From NCBI RefSeq assembly GCF_035207705.1, contig NZ_CP128187.1, positions 1,860,001-1,924,000 on the forward strand: DNA of 64,000 nucleotides, written 5' to 3'. A program made the translations under genes and the position numbers. Numbering within the stretch: position 1 is the stretch's first letter; every line of letters starts with the position of its first letter. This document shows, in pieces, positions 46,861-56,637 of the stretch. This DNA is from Maribacter sp. BPC-D8 (GTDB lineage: Bacteria; Bacteroidota; Bacteroidia; Flavobacteriales; Flavobacteriaceae). The notes below the pieces were generated by a model. The model made no database searches, had not been told where the DNA came from, and saw only the letters and a list, made by a program, of their open reading frames with translations.

Positions 46861-46980
46861 AATTATAAATTTGGGGTTATAAAATGTAAAATTAGTTGTA
46901 GGTGAGGTACTTAACAAATAATTACTTTATACAGCAATTAAAATCGTTTGATAGTTGAATGTAGAATAATTATCGACTAA

Positions 46981-47427
46981 TTACTTTTGAATTTTCAGAG
47001 ATTTTGTACTTAAAGGCAACTTATACATGCTGAAAGGACTTACAATAAAACCATTTTCTTCTTTAGATGCTGTAGTTTTAAGCTTATGAATTTGTAAATA
47101 ACCAGCCTTCTCGTTCAATTCTAAATCAGCATAATTAGAAGCTGTACTATCGCCACACCAAATAAGAATCATTTCGGTATTGAAATCTATTGAAGGCGGA
47201 GTCAATCCTGGTTTTCTGGAACGGTTTATTTTACCGTAAAAAGCGTTTAATTCTTTCTGATTCTTTATTAATAGATACTCTTCTTGTTCAAAGCCGCTAT
47301 AATTTTCATTTAAGATAAGTTCCATAACGGTATCATTAGATTCTTGCAAACTACTTTGAGCAGTGCTCTTACAAGAATTCAGCTGAATTATAGCTAATAG
47401 AAAAAAACAAGTGAAATATTTAAGCAT
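46981..47427 (-). CDS. small lipoprotein, possibly PrcB-C-like domain
   Basis: 148 residues from ATG 47427, chosen because MLKYFTCFFLLAIIQLNSC gives a lipoprotein signal with Cys19; a longer upstream frame adds 23 charged residues inside bshA. The mature part has YLLIKNQKELNAFYGKI and DFNTEMILIWCGDSTASNYADL, a pattern I associate loosely with PrcB C-terminal-domain proteins. It overlaps the end of bshA by 8 bases, so it is co-translated with it. Function unknown. Confidence 0.6.
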   Translation of the reverse strand: MLKYFTCFFLLAIIQLNSCKSTAQSSLQESNDTVMELILNENYSGFEQEEYLLIKNQKELNAFYGKINRSRKPGLTPPSIDFNTEMILIWCGDSTASNYADLELNEKAGYLQIHKLKTTASKEENGFIVSPFSMYKLPLSTKSLKIQK

Positions 47428-48559
47428 TTTTGAATCTACCTTTATAAGCTCTTTCGTATACCTCTTCATAAAGCGGTACCACTTTTTGAATATCAAAACG
47501 TTGTGCCTCTTTTAAGGCATTCAGTTTAAACCGTTCTAGCACGCTATCGCTCTTTAAAATGGTAATTGCTTTTGCGGCCATATCATTAATATCACCTACG
47601 TCACTTAAAAATCCACTAACGCCTTCTGTATTCACTTCTGGAATACCACCAGCATTACTAGAAATCACAGGAACCTTGTTTATCATAGCCTCAAGTGCTG
47701 CTAGTCCAAAGCTTTCTGTCTCTGAAGGCAGTAAAAATAAATCTGAAAAGCATAAAATCTTATCGATTTCATTACTGTTACCCAAAAATATCACCTTATC
47801 TGCTATACCTAATTCTTCGCATAAACGTTCTGCACCTTCTTTCTCAGGACCTTCACCTACCATAATAAGTTTAGAAGGAATTTGAAGTTGAATTTTACTG
47901 AATATCTTAACGACATCAGGTATACGTTTTACTTTTCTAAAATTACTTATGTGTGTAACTATTCGCTCACCTTCGGTTGCCATATTAGACCTTTGGCAAT
48001 CGGTAAAAGATGTACTATATTTTTTAGCATCGATAAAGTTCGGGATAACTTCTATATTGCCTTTAATATCAAAAGTATCTAAAGTACCTTGTTTTAAACT
48101 CTCAGAAACCGAAGTAACTACATCAGATTGGTTGATACTAAAAGTAACTGCTGGCTTATAAAAAGGGTGTTTACCAACTAAAGTAATATCGGTACCATGC
48201 AATGTTGTAATCATAGGTACGTAAATACCCTCTTCTTCTAACATTTTCTTTGCCATATACCCAGCATATGCATGTGGTATAGCATAATGAACATGTAGTA
48301 AATCTATTTTGTGAAGTTTAATAGTATCAACCAACTTGCTAGATAATGCTAATTCATAAGGCTGATAATGAAACAGTGGATATTCTGGCACATGAACTTC
48401 ATGAAAAAATATTTTATTACTTAACAACTCTAAACGAACAGGTTGCTTGTAGGTAATAAAATGAATTTCATGACCTCTGTTAGCCAATGCAATTCCTAAT
48501 TCTGTTGCGACAACACCACTACCGCCAAAGGTAGGGTAACATACTATTGCTATTTTCAT
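47420..48559 (-). CDS. bshA: N-acetyl-alpha-D-glucosaminyl L-malate synthase BshA
   Basis: A 379-residue GT4 enzyme catalysing the first step of bacillithiol synthesis, joining GlcNAc from UDP-GlcNAc to L-malate. The N-terminus KIAIVCYPTFGGSGVVATELG is diagnostic, followed by HVHYAIPHAYAG, TTLHGTDITLVG, ISNFRKVKRI, MVGEGPEKEGAERL and the donor motif PSETESFGLAALEAM. Length is usual. It sits 19 bases behind the GH3-beta-lactamase fusion gene in a leftward run of genes. Bacillithiol use is expected in this group. BshB and BshC are not in the window. Confidence 0.95.
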   Translation of the reverse strand: MKIAIVCYPTFGGSGVVATELGIALANRGHEIHFITYKQPVRLELLSNKIFFHEVHVPEYPLFHYQPYELALSSKLVDTIKLHKIDLLHVHYAIPHAYAGYMAKKMLEEEGIYVPMITTLHGTDITLVGKHPFYKPAVTFSINQSDVVTSVSESLKQGTLDTFDIKGNIEVIPNFIDAKKYSTSFTDCQRSNMATEGERIVTHISNFRKVKRIPDVVKIFSKIQLQIPSKLIMVGEGPEKEGAERLCEELGIADKVIFLGNSNEIDKILCFSDLFLLPSETESFGLAALEAMINKVPVISSNAGGIPEVNTEGVSGFLSDVGDINDMAAKAITILKSDSVLERFKLNALKEAQRFDIQKVVPLYEEVYERAYKGRFKNA

Positions 48560-48578
48560 TACAACAAAATTACCTTTT

Positions 48579-51488
48579 TTAATTCAGAATTGAATCGTAA
48601 ATAACCTGTTGAATTCTGGTTCTTAACCCAGATTTAACTAAAAGTGTGTTAGATGCAGATGGATATGTTCTGTTCGATAAAAATACGTAGACAATTTCTT
48701 CTTCTGGATCTGCCCAAGTATACGTTCCTGTAAAACCACTATGTCCGAAACTTTTTCTTGAAACACAACCACAGGTCGGACCACTATGTTGTAGCTGTGG
48801 TTTATCAAAACCTACTCCCCTACGCACATTGTTATCACAAAAATAACAGGTATTGAATTTTTTAACCGTTCTAGAATCGAAAAATTTAGTGCCGCCATAA
48901 TACCCATCTTGAAGATACATTTGCATAATTTTTGCAATGTCATTAGAGTTACTAAAGAGTCCGGCATGACCACCGACTCCTGCTTGCATTGCTGCACCCA
49001 TATCATGAACGTAACCTTGTACTGTACCATATCTATAATAATTATCCTCCTCAGAAGGTACAATCATATTCTTGTCAAATTTCTCTAAAGGATTGTATGA
49101 GGTGTGGTTTGCACCAATTCTATTATAAAGAAAGCTATTTGTTAATCCGTCTAGCCTTTGACCGTAACTTTCTTCAACAACCTTTTTCATAACATAATAC
49201 GGAACGTCGCTGTAACGGTATCTATTAGACTTTAAATCTTGTCTACCGATTCTATTATAAATTGAATCTTTGTAAGCATCTGCTAAGTACAGATTATCAT
49301 ATACTTTAGTTGAAAACCCGGGCAATGGTGAGTTTCTATAAAATTCACCTGAAGGCTTTTTATTTTCGTCTAATGTATTGATGTAAAAAGGAATCCACGC
49401 TGGCAAACGACCATAATGCGAAAGTGCTTTTAAAACGGTTACATTTTTAATTTCGGTATTTGAGTAATTTGGCACCAATTCTTCAAAAGTATTGTTCAAA
49501 CCTATCCTGCCCTCTTCCTCCATTTTCATTACCATGGGTAATGTGGCTAATATTTTTGTCAGAGAAGCCAAGTCATAGATATATTCATTGGTAATCTTTT
49601 CTTTGCTATCGTATGTTGGCTTACCAAAACTTTTCTGGTAGATAACCTTTCCTTTTCTTGCTACTAAAACCTGAGCTCCAGGAAACATTAAACTATCTAA
49701 CCCATGACTCATTAACTCATCTATTTCTCTTAGTCCCTTAGAACTCATACCTACACGTTCTGGAATGCTATAACCTAATCTACTTAGGGCTTTAATTTGA
49801 ACGCCCGTGCTAACAGGAAAGTCTTCATGCGCCGTTACAGGTAATTTACCTGTCGCCCCAACAGCCCCAAACAAAATTTCTGCTGTTTTCTCTTGTGCGA
49901 TGTCGCTATTTTGGTAAGACATTACCACCGCATCAATTGTATCATATGATTTGATATCTGATAACGCATAAGGTTTAGCAAAAACACAAAGAATAAGATT
50001 TGAAGTTCGTTCGCTGCCAATTGCTTGCAACCAATTCAATTCTTTAGTTGAAAATTTATATGATTTCCACGGACTTTCATTACTCTTATGATGCCCTACA
50101 ATAACTAAATTAAAATCCCTTAATTTTACTTTTAAGGTATTAATGTCATTTGCCTCAACTACCGTAACATCGGCATAATTCTTTAGCCCTTTAACAAATG
50201 CCTCGTTATCAGAATCGCCCATTTTCACATAAGCAATTTTCTTATTGTCAAGGTTTTTAATAGATAATAAATCTAGTTTATTCTTTACAACCGTAATCGC
50301 TTTCTCAATAGCTTGTTCGTAAATAATATCATCTTCAAGGCTATTTAAATCTTCATATAAGTTTTCTATTTGTACGGGCTTATACTTGTTTAAACCAGCC
50401 TTATATTTTGCCTGTAATATTTTTTTGACGGAATAAGCCAAACGCTCTTCAGACAACTTACCCTTTTCGTAAGCTTTGGTTAATTTTTCTTTTGCGCTTA
50501 CAATATTCTCTGGCATTAATAACATATCATTACCTGCCATAAATGCATCCAACTCAACACTACCATCTTTACCTTTTGTAGAAACCCCTTTCATATTCAG
50601 GGCATCGGTAAAAATTAATCCCTCGTAACCTAATTCTTCTTTTAAAATTCCGGATATGATTTGTTCTGATAAAGAAGAAGGCATTCCTTTTTTCATTTCA
50701 AGTGCAGGCACCTCTAAGTGTGCTACCATTATACTACTTAAACCTGAACTGATTAATTTTTTAAACGGATATAGTTCTAAACTATCTAATCGCTTTCTTG
50801 AGAACGGAATTACCGGCAAATTGTGATGAGAATCTACTTCTGTATCACCATGACCGGGAAAATGCTTCCCATTTGCCAATACCCCAGCACTCTCCATACC
50901 TCGGGCGAAAGCGGTTCCTTTCGCAACTACATTATCTCTATTCTCACCAAAAGAACGATTGCCTATAATTGGATTTTTCGGATTTGTATTGATGTCTAAA
51001 TCTGGAGCAAAATTTATTTGCACTCCTAAACGTTTTGCATGCTTACCTATTTGATAGCCTACTTTTTCTACAATCGAATTATCTTGAATAGCACCCAAAG
51101 TCATATTCCATGGGAATGCATAGGTAGAATCTAATCTCATGGAAAGTCCCCATTCCGCATCCATTCCAATAAGTAATGGAATTTTTGAAGCAGCTTGATA
51201 ATCATTTGTAAGTTTTGCTTGTCTTACTGGTCCGCCTTTAGAAAAGATAACGCCACCCAGATGCTCTTGAAGTATTAAATTCTTAATTTGATCAGTAGCT
51301 TGCTTACTTTGATTAGAAGCAACGCTTACCATAAATAGCTGACCAAGTCTTTGATCTAAGCTCATTTGAGCATACTGCGCATCTACCCATCTCTGTTGAG
51401 CAGTGCTGTCTTTGGTTACTAAGGGGTTTTGAGCAAGCAAACTTGAACAGCAAAACAATCCACAAATAAGAATAAAAATATAGCGCAT
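48579..51488 (-). CDS. GH3 beta-N-acetylglucosaminidase fused to serine beta-lactamase-family domain
   Basis: A 969-residue exported protein (signal MRYIFILICGLFCCSSLLAQ). The first part (about 35-400) is a NagZ-type GH3 domain: GKHFPGHGDTEVDSHHNLPVI contains the His-Asp acid/base loop, and LIFTDALNMKGVS near 295 has the nucleophile Asp. A GH3 C-terminal-type alpha/beta region follows. The last part (about 580-969) is a class C-type serine hydrolase: SLTK near 642, YSD, and HSGFTGTYTW. This fusion is known in Bacteroidota and probably recycles peptidoglycan by removing GlcNAc and acting on a second ester or peptide substrate. Part of the amiC-to-bshA gene run. Confidence 0.92.
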   Translation of the reverse strand: MRYIFILICGLFCCSSLLAQNPLVTKDSTAQQRWVDAQYAQMSLDQRLGQLFMVSVASNQSKQATDQIKNLILQEHLGGVIFSKGGPVRQAKLTNDYQAASKIPLLIGMDAEWGLSMRLDSTYAFPWNMTLGAIQDNSIVEKVGYQIGKHAKRLGVQINFAPDLDINTNPKNPIIGNRSFGENRDNVVAKGTAFARGMESAGVLANGKHFPGHGDTEVDSHHNLPVIPFSRKRLDSLELYPFKKLISSGLSSIMVAHLEVPALEMKKGMPSSLSEQIISGILKEELGYEGLIFTDALNMKGVSTKGKDGSVELDAFMAGNDMLLMPENIVSAKEKLTKAYEKGKLSEERLAYSVKKILQAKYKAGLNKYKPVQIENLYEDLNSLEDDIIYEQAIEKAITVVKNKLDLLSIKNLDNKKIAYVKMGDSDNEAFVKGLKNYADVTVVEANDINTLKVKLRDFNLVIVGHHKSNESPWKSYKFSTKELNWLQAIGSERTSNLILCVFAKPYALSDIKSYDTIDAVVMSYQNSDIAQEKTAEILFGAVGATGKLPVTAHEDFPVSTGVQIKALSRLGYSIPERVGMSSKGLREIDELMSHGLDSLMFPGAQVLVARKGKVIYQKSFGKPTYDSKEKITNEYIYDLASLTKILATLPMVMKMEEEGRIGLNNTFEELVPNYSNTEIKNVTVLKALSHYGRLPAWIPFYINTLDENKKPSGEFYRNSPLPGFSTKVYDNLYLADAYKDSIYNRIGRQDLKSNRYRYSDVPYYVMKKVVEESYGQRLDGLTNSFLYNRIGANHTSYNPLEKFDKNMIVPSEEDNYYRYGTVQGYVHDMGAAMQAGVGGHAGLFSNSNDIAKIMQMYLQDGYYGGTKFFDSRTVKKFNTCYFCDNNVRRGVGFDKPQLQHSGPTCGCVSRKSFGHSGFTGTYTWADPEEEIVYVFLSNRTYPSASNTLLVKSGLRTRIQQVIYDSILN

Positions 51489-51582
51489 AAAAATATATGT
51501 ACTGAGATAACTATTATGGATTGAAATTATTGCATTTCATCGATAAAACCCAATAAAATCTGATACTTAAGAAGAAATTATG

Positions 51583-52065
51583 TTAAAGGAAACGAGCATG
51601 CCAACTCTCTGAAGCAGGTACTTCCCAATGCTCAAGATACTCTCCTTTATTGGTAACCAGATTGTTAAATACAATTGTGTTTTTAGAAATGGCTTTTTGC
51701 TTCGCCATAGCCTTAAAATCAATTAAGCTTTTATAAGCTACAAACTCCCCTTGTTTGTACGAAACGTTCATTTTATCTAACAGAAGAACATCATACTTCT
51801 TTTCTAAAGCCTGTATAAAATGTACAGAAGCATCTATAGAGCAACCCGTAGCCCCTTGGGTAGTTTGATCAAGAGCAATCACTATAAAACGCTTATACTT
51901 TATCTCGTAACCTGCATTTAAATCATTACCGTGAGCGGTCCATGAAGTTAAAAAAGTATCTAAGTCCGAACCAATTTCCGCTATTTCCTTTTCAGAAAAT
52001 GAACGGTTACATTGATATATCCAAACTCTTGCAGTTTCAGGTAATGTGTTAAATTCTACTAACAA
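51583..52065 (-). CDS. conserved hypothetical protein (often mislabelled ABC transporter ATPase)
   Basis: A 160-residue small alpha/beta protein starting MLVEFNTLPETARVWIYQCNR. It has no Walker A or B and no ABC signature, although flavobacterial homologues are frequently called ABC transporter ATPase. A fairly conserved ALDQTTQGATGCSIDASVHF centre contains a Cys that could be functional. It lies 18 bases behind the HdrB-like gene, in the same run. Function unknown. Confidence 0.7.
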   Translation of the reverse strand: MLVEFNTLPETARVWIYQCNRSFSEKEIAEIGSDLDTFLTSWTAHGNDLNAGYEIKYKRFIVIALDQTTQGATGCSIDASVHFIQALEKKYDVLLLDKMNVSYKQGEFVAYKSLIDFKAMAKQKAISKNTIVFNNLVTNKGEYLEHWEVPASESWHARFL

Positions 52066-52083
52066 ATTTTAATTTTTTAACTA

Positions 52084-52875
52084 TTATAAGTCTTCAGCCG
52101 TTGCAATCATCTCAGCAATATCCATTACTTGAACATCACCTTCTTTTTCTTTATTCTTAACACCATCTGTCATCATCGTGTTGCAGAAAGGACAACCTGC
52201 CGCTATAATTTCTGGTTTTGTTTCTAATGCTTGCTCTGTACGCTCAATATTCACATCCTTATCTCCCTTTTCAGGCTCTTTGAACATTTGAGCACCACCA
52301 GCACCACAACAAAGACCTCTTTGTTTGCAGCTTTTCATCTCGATAAGCTCCGCATCTAGCTTTCTAATTAAATCTCTTGGAGCCTCGTATACTCCGTTAG
52401 CTCTACCTAAATAGCAAGGATCGTGAAATGTAATACGTTTCCCTTTAAAGTGACCGCCTTCCATAGAAATTCTTCCATCGTTCAGTAAATCTTTAAGAAA
52501 CTGCGTATGGTGTACAACTTCGTAGTTACCACCTAAGCCAGGGTATTCGTTTTTTATCGTATTAAAACAATGCGGACACGCTGTTACTATTTTTTTTATT
52601 TCATAAGCGTTCAGCACCTCTATATTAGTTACTGCTTGCATCTGAAACAAAAACTCATTACCAGCACGTTTTGCAGGATCACCCGTACAACTTTCTTCTG
52701 TACCAAGTACTGCAAAAGAGACATTAGCCTTATTCAAAATCTTTACGAAGGCTTTCGTTATTTTCTTTGCTCTATCATCAAAACTACCAGCACAACCTAC
52801 CCAAAACAAAACTTCAGGTACGGTTCCCGACGCAAAAAATTCTGCCATTGTAGGCACTTTTAATTCACTTGCCAT
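52084..52875 (-). CDS. CCG-domain Fe-S protein, HdrB/LutA-like
   Basis: A 263-residue cytosolic protein with two cysteine-rich CCG-type domains. The first has GCAGSFDDR and TACPHC; the second is complete: DPCYLGR, KQRGLCCGAGGAQMF and AAGCPFC. In heterodisulfide reductase B such domains hold a noncubane 4Fe-4S cluster. It follows the membrane Fe-S protein after 8 bases and should form an electron-transfer unit with it (HdrB + HdrC/NarI-like). Substrate unknown; the pair is conserved in Flavobacteria beside amiC and mlaD. Confidence 0.9.
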   Translation of the reverse strand: MASELKVPTMAEFFASGTVPEVLFWVGCAGSFDDRAKKITKAFVKILNKANVSFAVLGTEESCTGDPAKRAGNEFLFQMQAVTNIEVLNAYEIKKIVTACPHCFNTIKNEYPGLGGNYEVVHHTQFLKDLLNDGRISMEGGHFKGKRITFHDPCYLGRANGVYEAPRDLIRKLDAELIEMKSCKQRGLCCGAGGAQMFKEPEKGDKDVNIERTEQALETKPEIIAAGCPFCNTMMTDGVKNKEKEGDVQVMDIAEMIATAEDL

Positions 52876-52883
52876 ATCTATCT

Positions 52884-54209
52884 TTAAGATTCTTTACTCC
52901 AATTTAAACGGTCCATTTGGTTAAATGGCCACGGTGCTCCGTTATTCTCAATATTCCCCATCATGTTATTCAAATCTGTAGGAGCTGCAGATTCTTCCAT
53001 AACCAAATACTGTCTCATATCCATAATAATAGAAAGAGGGTCAATACTAATTGGGCAGGCCTCTACACATGCATTACATGATGTACATGCCCATAATTCT
53101 TCGGGAGTAATAAAATCGTTCAGTAATTGCTTACCATCGTCTTTAAACTCACCATTATTCGCATCTATATTCTTACCCACTTCTTCTAAACGATCACGGG
53201 TATCCATCATAATCTTACGAGGAGATAATTTCTTTCCTGTTTGGTTTGCAGGACATTCACTGGTACAACGACCACATTCTGTACATGTATATGCATTTAG
53301 CAATTGTATCCAACTTAAATCTTGCACGTCTGATGCCCCAAACTTATCTGGAACAGCAGCATCTTCAGCAGGTTCTGCATAAGGATCAGCATCTGGATCC
53401 ATCATCATACGAACTTCATCCGTAACAGACTGTAAATTTCTAAATTGTCCTTTTGGGGTCAATTTACCATAATAGGTATTTGGGAAAGCCAAAAGAATAT
53501 GAAGGTGCTTTGAGTAGTATAAGTAGTTTAGGAAAAATAAAATTCCAGCAATATGTACCCACCAAGCTGTACGTTCTATTAATACCAAAGTAGAAATAGA
53601 CATACCCTCAAACATAGGAGCTATAAAACTACTGATTGGGAAAGACCCAGCAGCAGCATAATGTTCTGCGCCCATTTGCTGCAATTGGTAGTCTGCACCG
53701 TTCATGGTCAAAAATAAGACCATTAATACAAGCTCTATATAAAGAATAAAATTTCCGTCTTTTTTAGGCCATCCTTCCATTTCTGGTTTAAAGAACCGTT
53801 TTAGTTTTATTACATTCCTTCTAAACCAGAAAACAACAACAGCTATTATAACCAATAAAGCTAAAACCTCGAATGATCCAATTAAGAAATCATAAACAGG
53901 TCCTAATACCGCAAACATTCTATGCGTACCAAAAATACCATCTAAAATAATTTCTAGAACTTCAATGTTTATAATAACAAAACCAACATAAACAATGATA
54001 TGAAGTGCTCCTGCAATTGGGCGCACCACCATTTTAGATTGCCCGAGAGCAATCTTTGCCATGTTTTTCCAACGTTGTGGCTTGTTATCTGTTACCGAAG
54101 CTTCTTTACCTAAAAAAATATTTCGTTTCAACCTTGAAACATTTTTTACAAAGAAACCAATACCTACTATTAGCAGGACTACAAAAATAATATTAGGGAG
54201 ATATTGCAT
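52884..54209 (-). CDS. membrane 4Fe-4S ferredoxin-type protein, HdrC/NarI-like
   Basis: A 441-residue protein with about six membrane helices in the first 230 residues, including IAGALHIIVYVGFVIIN and WWVHIAGILFFLNYLYYSKHLH with His pairs able to bind haem b, and a C-terminal domain with two 4Fe-4S motifs: CTECGRCTSECP and CTSCNACVEACP. This is the membrane partner of the following HdrB-like protein and should pass electrons between quinol and a soluble acceptor. It lies 15 bases behind mlaD. Confidence 0.9.
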   Translation of the reverse strand: MQYLPNIIFVVLLIVGIGFFVKNVSRLKRNIFLGKEASVTDNKPQRWKNMAKIALGQSKMVVRPIAGALHIIVYVGFVIINIEVLEIILDGIFGTHRMFAVLGPVYDFLIGSFEVLALLVIIAVVVFWFRRNVIKLKRFFKPEMEGWPKKDGNFILYIELVLMVLFLTMNGADYQLQQMGAEHYAAAGSFPISSFIAPMFEGMSISTLVLIERTAWWVHIAGILFFLNYLYYSKHLHILLAFPNTYYGKLTPKGQFRNLQSVTDEVRMMMDPDADPYAEPAEDAAVPDKFGASDVQDLSWIQLLNAYTCTECGRCTSECPANQTGKKLSPRKIMMDTRDRLEEVGKNIDANNGEFKDDGKQLLNDFITPEELWACTSCNACVEACPISIDPLSIIMDMRQYLVMEESAAPTDLNNMMGNIENNGAPWPFNQMDRLNWSKES

Positions 54210-54224
54210 ATAAATTAATCTTCT

Positions 54225-55190
54225 TTACTTCTCAATTGAATTTGCCGCTGGATCATCTTCTGGTACTTCGTAATCTTTCTGCTTTTTACCAAAAACAGAA
54301 ACGTTTACATACCTCTTCGGATTTAAACGAAAATCTTGTAACAATAAATCTAACTCGTGTGATGCACTATTTAGATTACCATACAATTCTTTATCATTCA
54401 TAAGTAACCCAAGTGATCCATCGCCATTTTCAATTTTTTCTGTCACCTTATCTAAACTAGCCATAGTAGATTCTAAACTTGCCAAAGTTCTACCTAAACC
54501 TGCAGAATTCAATGAATCTGAAAGCTTTGCGAAATTAGCTGTTAGTTGTTCAAAATTTTCAAATGAGCTATTTAGCTTTTCTTTATTACCAGCTAACACC
54601 GAATTAAGTTGCGTAGCACTACCGTTCAAAGTCGTAATCAAAGTATTTAAACCGCCAATTACCTCTTTCAGTTCTCTTTTAGTCTTTTCATCTAAAACAG
54701 AATTTACATTAACCAAAACAGAGTCTGCACCAGAAATAGCCGATTCTACTTTACGTACTAACGGATTTAGTTTTTGCTGTGCCAAATCTGTAATACCAGG
54801 TCTAGTTTCTGTACGTAGTGTATCACCCGATTGTGCAAAAGCTTGATCAAATATGGGCTTTATTTGTAATCCCTTACCTCCTATGATACCAGTATCATAT
54901 AATTCAACGGTACTATTTTTAGAAAATTTAAATTTATTACCAACTGTAAAAGTCACTAACAGATTTCCTTTATCATCTAAAAATTTGATATCGTTAACCT
55001 TACCAACACTAAAGCCGTTAATAGAGACAGTAGTACCAGATTGTAAACCGCCAACATTTGGGTATACGGCAAAAAATGTTTTACTATTATCAAAAAGTGG
55101 AGTCGACTTTAAATAGCTGAATCCCATGATGAACAGTAATATGCCACCTATAACAATAATTCCTGTTTTTAATTCTCTAGATAGTTTCAA
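54225..55190 (-). CDS. MlaD/MCE-family lipid-transport protein
   Basis: A 321-residue protein with an N-terminal membrane anchor (about 9-28), one MCE domain (AVYPNVGGLQSGTTVSINGFSVGKVNDI, and DTGIIGGKGLQIKP), then a long helical region (about 130-290) likely forming a coiled-coil barrel. MlaD-like proteins form hexamers that carry phospholipids between membranes. The ABC transporter partner (MlaE/F) is not in the window. It follows amiC by 47 bases. Confidence 0.92.
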   Translation of the reverse strand: MKLSRELKTGIIVIGGILLFIMGFSYLKSTPLFDNSKTFFAVYPNVGGLQSGTTVSINGFSVGKVNDIKFLDDKGNLLVTFTVGNKFKFSKNSTVELYDTGIIGGKGLQIKPIFDQAFAQSGDTLRTETRPGITDLAQQKLNPLVRKVESAISGADSVLVNVNSVLDEKTKRELKEVIGGLNTLITTLNGSATQLNSVLAGNKEKLNSSFENFEQLTANFAKLSDSLNSAGLGRTLASLESTMASLDKVTEKIENGDGSLGLLMNDKELYGNLNSASHELDLLLQDFRLNPKRYVNVSVFGKKQKDYEVPEDDPAANSIEK

Positions 55191-55237
55191 GCAATTATAT
55201 TTTTAGTACTCTCAAAATTATGAATAATATTTACACT

Positions 55238-56533
55238 TTAAGGTGTAAAATTAGAAACCTCGTCAATAGCATCTTGAATCGGAATTCTTTCGCCCAATTT
55301 ATAGGCAACAATATAAGCAGTTGCATACCCCTTTTCTTGAGCTTGAGACTGCATCATTTTAGCTTCTCTATACGACCTTGTTTCGCCGTACATATAACGA
55401 TACAAGTTTTTAAAAGGTTCTTGAGAAAGATTAGATAGTCCTTTAAAATTACTAGAACTAAGAGCTACATTCTTACTACTTGCCATCAATTGAATTTTAA
55501 AGACAATAGAATTCGCCACTTCTTTTTCATTAATTGCTTCTTTTACCTCCACAACAGGTACTTCTGCTACTACTTCTTTAACCTCTTCAACTTTAGGTGT
55601 AGAAATAATTTCTTTTGGTTGCTCTACTTCAGCAACTACCTCTTTTACTGGTTCGACAACTACTTCCTTTTTTTCTTCAACCTTTTCTATAACCGCTTCT
55701 TTTACTGGCGGTGCCTTAGGCTTAGCAACTGTAGTAGTTACAGATTGTACTGTTGGCTGAACACCTTCTTTATAATGTAATATTGCCTTAGCAATTGCCT
55801 CGCCCATATCATTCTGACCTTTTGTCGAATTTAAATAAGCCCCTTCATCTTTATTGGTTAAGAATCCAGTTTCAACTAAAACACTTGGCATAAAAGTTTG
55901 ATGCAATACAATAAAACCCGCTTGCTTCACTTTTCTATCTGTTCTTTTTAGCTTACTAGAAAAATTCTCTTGAATCATTGTCGCCAAAGCTACACTTTGA
56001 TCTAAAAATTCTTCTTGCATAATGGTTAATCCGATAACAGATTCTGGAGAATTAATGTCGTAATCGGCATATCTATTCTCGTAATTATCCTCTAAGTATA
56101 TTACCGAGTTTTCTTTCTTAGCTATTTCAAAATTTTGTTTGTTGGCATGAAGACCTAATACAAAGGTACCTGCACCATGCGCATCTGAAGTATGAGAATC
56201 GCAATGCACCGATACAAATAAATCTGCATTTGCCTTATTTACTACCTCTCCCCTAACATACAAATCAATAAATGTATCGTCTTTACGAGTGTATATAACT
56301 TTAATATCTTTATTCTTAGAAAGTATTTCACCTACTTTCAAAACAATATTTAAGGCTATTTTTTTCTCTAAATAGCCATTTCCTAAGTTACCAGGATCAT
56401 GACCACCGTGCCCTGCATCAAGTACAACAATAAAAGGATCATCTGATTTGATTTCCTCATCAGGCGCCGTAAAAGACAGAAGTAATAACGCTGTTGTTAA
56501 AACTAAAGAAATGCTAAAGAATTTTATTTTCAT
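55238..56533 (-). CDS. N-acetylmuramoyl-L-alanine amidase
   Basis: A 431-residue exported amidase (signal MKIKFFSISLVLTTALLLLS). The Amidase_3 domain (about 33-250) contains VVLDAGHGGHDPG, the zinc His, LEKKIALN with the next ligand, FVSVHCDSH, and the catalytic Glu in PSVLVETGFLTN. A Val/Glu/Lys-rich low-complexity linker (about 262-345) leads to a C-terminal domain of about 85 residues with FKIQLMASSKNV and REAKMMQSQAQEKGYATAYIVAY, like an SPOR domain that would target septal glycan. First gene of the leftward amiC-mlaD-Fe-S-GH3-bshA run and divergent from lptD. Confidence 0.92.
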   Translation of the reverse strand: MKIKFFSISLVLTTALLLLSFTAPDEEIKSDDPFIVVLDAGHGGHDPGNLGNGYLEKKIALNIVLKVGEILSKNKDIKVIYTRKDDTFIDLYVRGEVVNKANADLFVSVHCDSHTSDAHGAGTFVLGLHANKQNFEIAKKENSVIYLEDNYENRYADYDINSPESVIGLTIMQEEFLDQSVALATMIQENFSSKLKRTDRKVKQAGFIVLHQTFMPSVLVETGFLTNKDEGAYLNSTKGQNDMGEAIAKAILHYKEGVQPTVQSVTTTVAKPKAPPVKEAVIEKVEEKKEVVVEPVKEVVAEVEQPKEIISTPKVEEVKEVVAEVPVVEVKEAINEKEVANSIVFKIQLMASSKNVALSSSNFKGLSNLSQEPFKNLYRYMYGETRSYREAKMMQSQAQEKGYATAYIVAYKLGERIPIQDAIDEVSNFTP

Positions 56534-56609
56534 ATGTGTTAGGGATTATATCGCCCTGATAATGGTTAAATTTATTGTAAGACGCTACATAGGGATTAAA
56601 AAATATATG

Positions 56610-56617
56610 TAAGTTTG
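56610..56617 (+). promoter_or_regulatory. candidate -7 promoter element of lptD
   Basis: TAAGTTTG, an exact TAnnTTTG, in the lptD-amiC divergent spacer. The nearest TTG upstream (56575) gives a 32-base spacer, too long, so the -33 box is not supported. The transcript would start near 56622-56625. Confidence 0.4.
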
Positions 56618-56637
56618 ACATCTTAAATAACGGCTCA

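Noticed and set aside
51583..52065. ABC transporter ATPase
   Set aside because: This common database label has no support here: 160 residues without Walker A, Walker B or signature motif.
55490..55780. 96-residue Phe/Tyr/Asn-rich open frame on the plus strand
   Set aside because: It is the antisense shadow of the Val/Glu/Lys-rich linker of the amidase.
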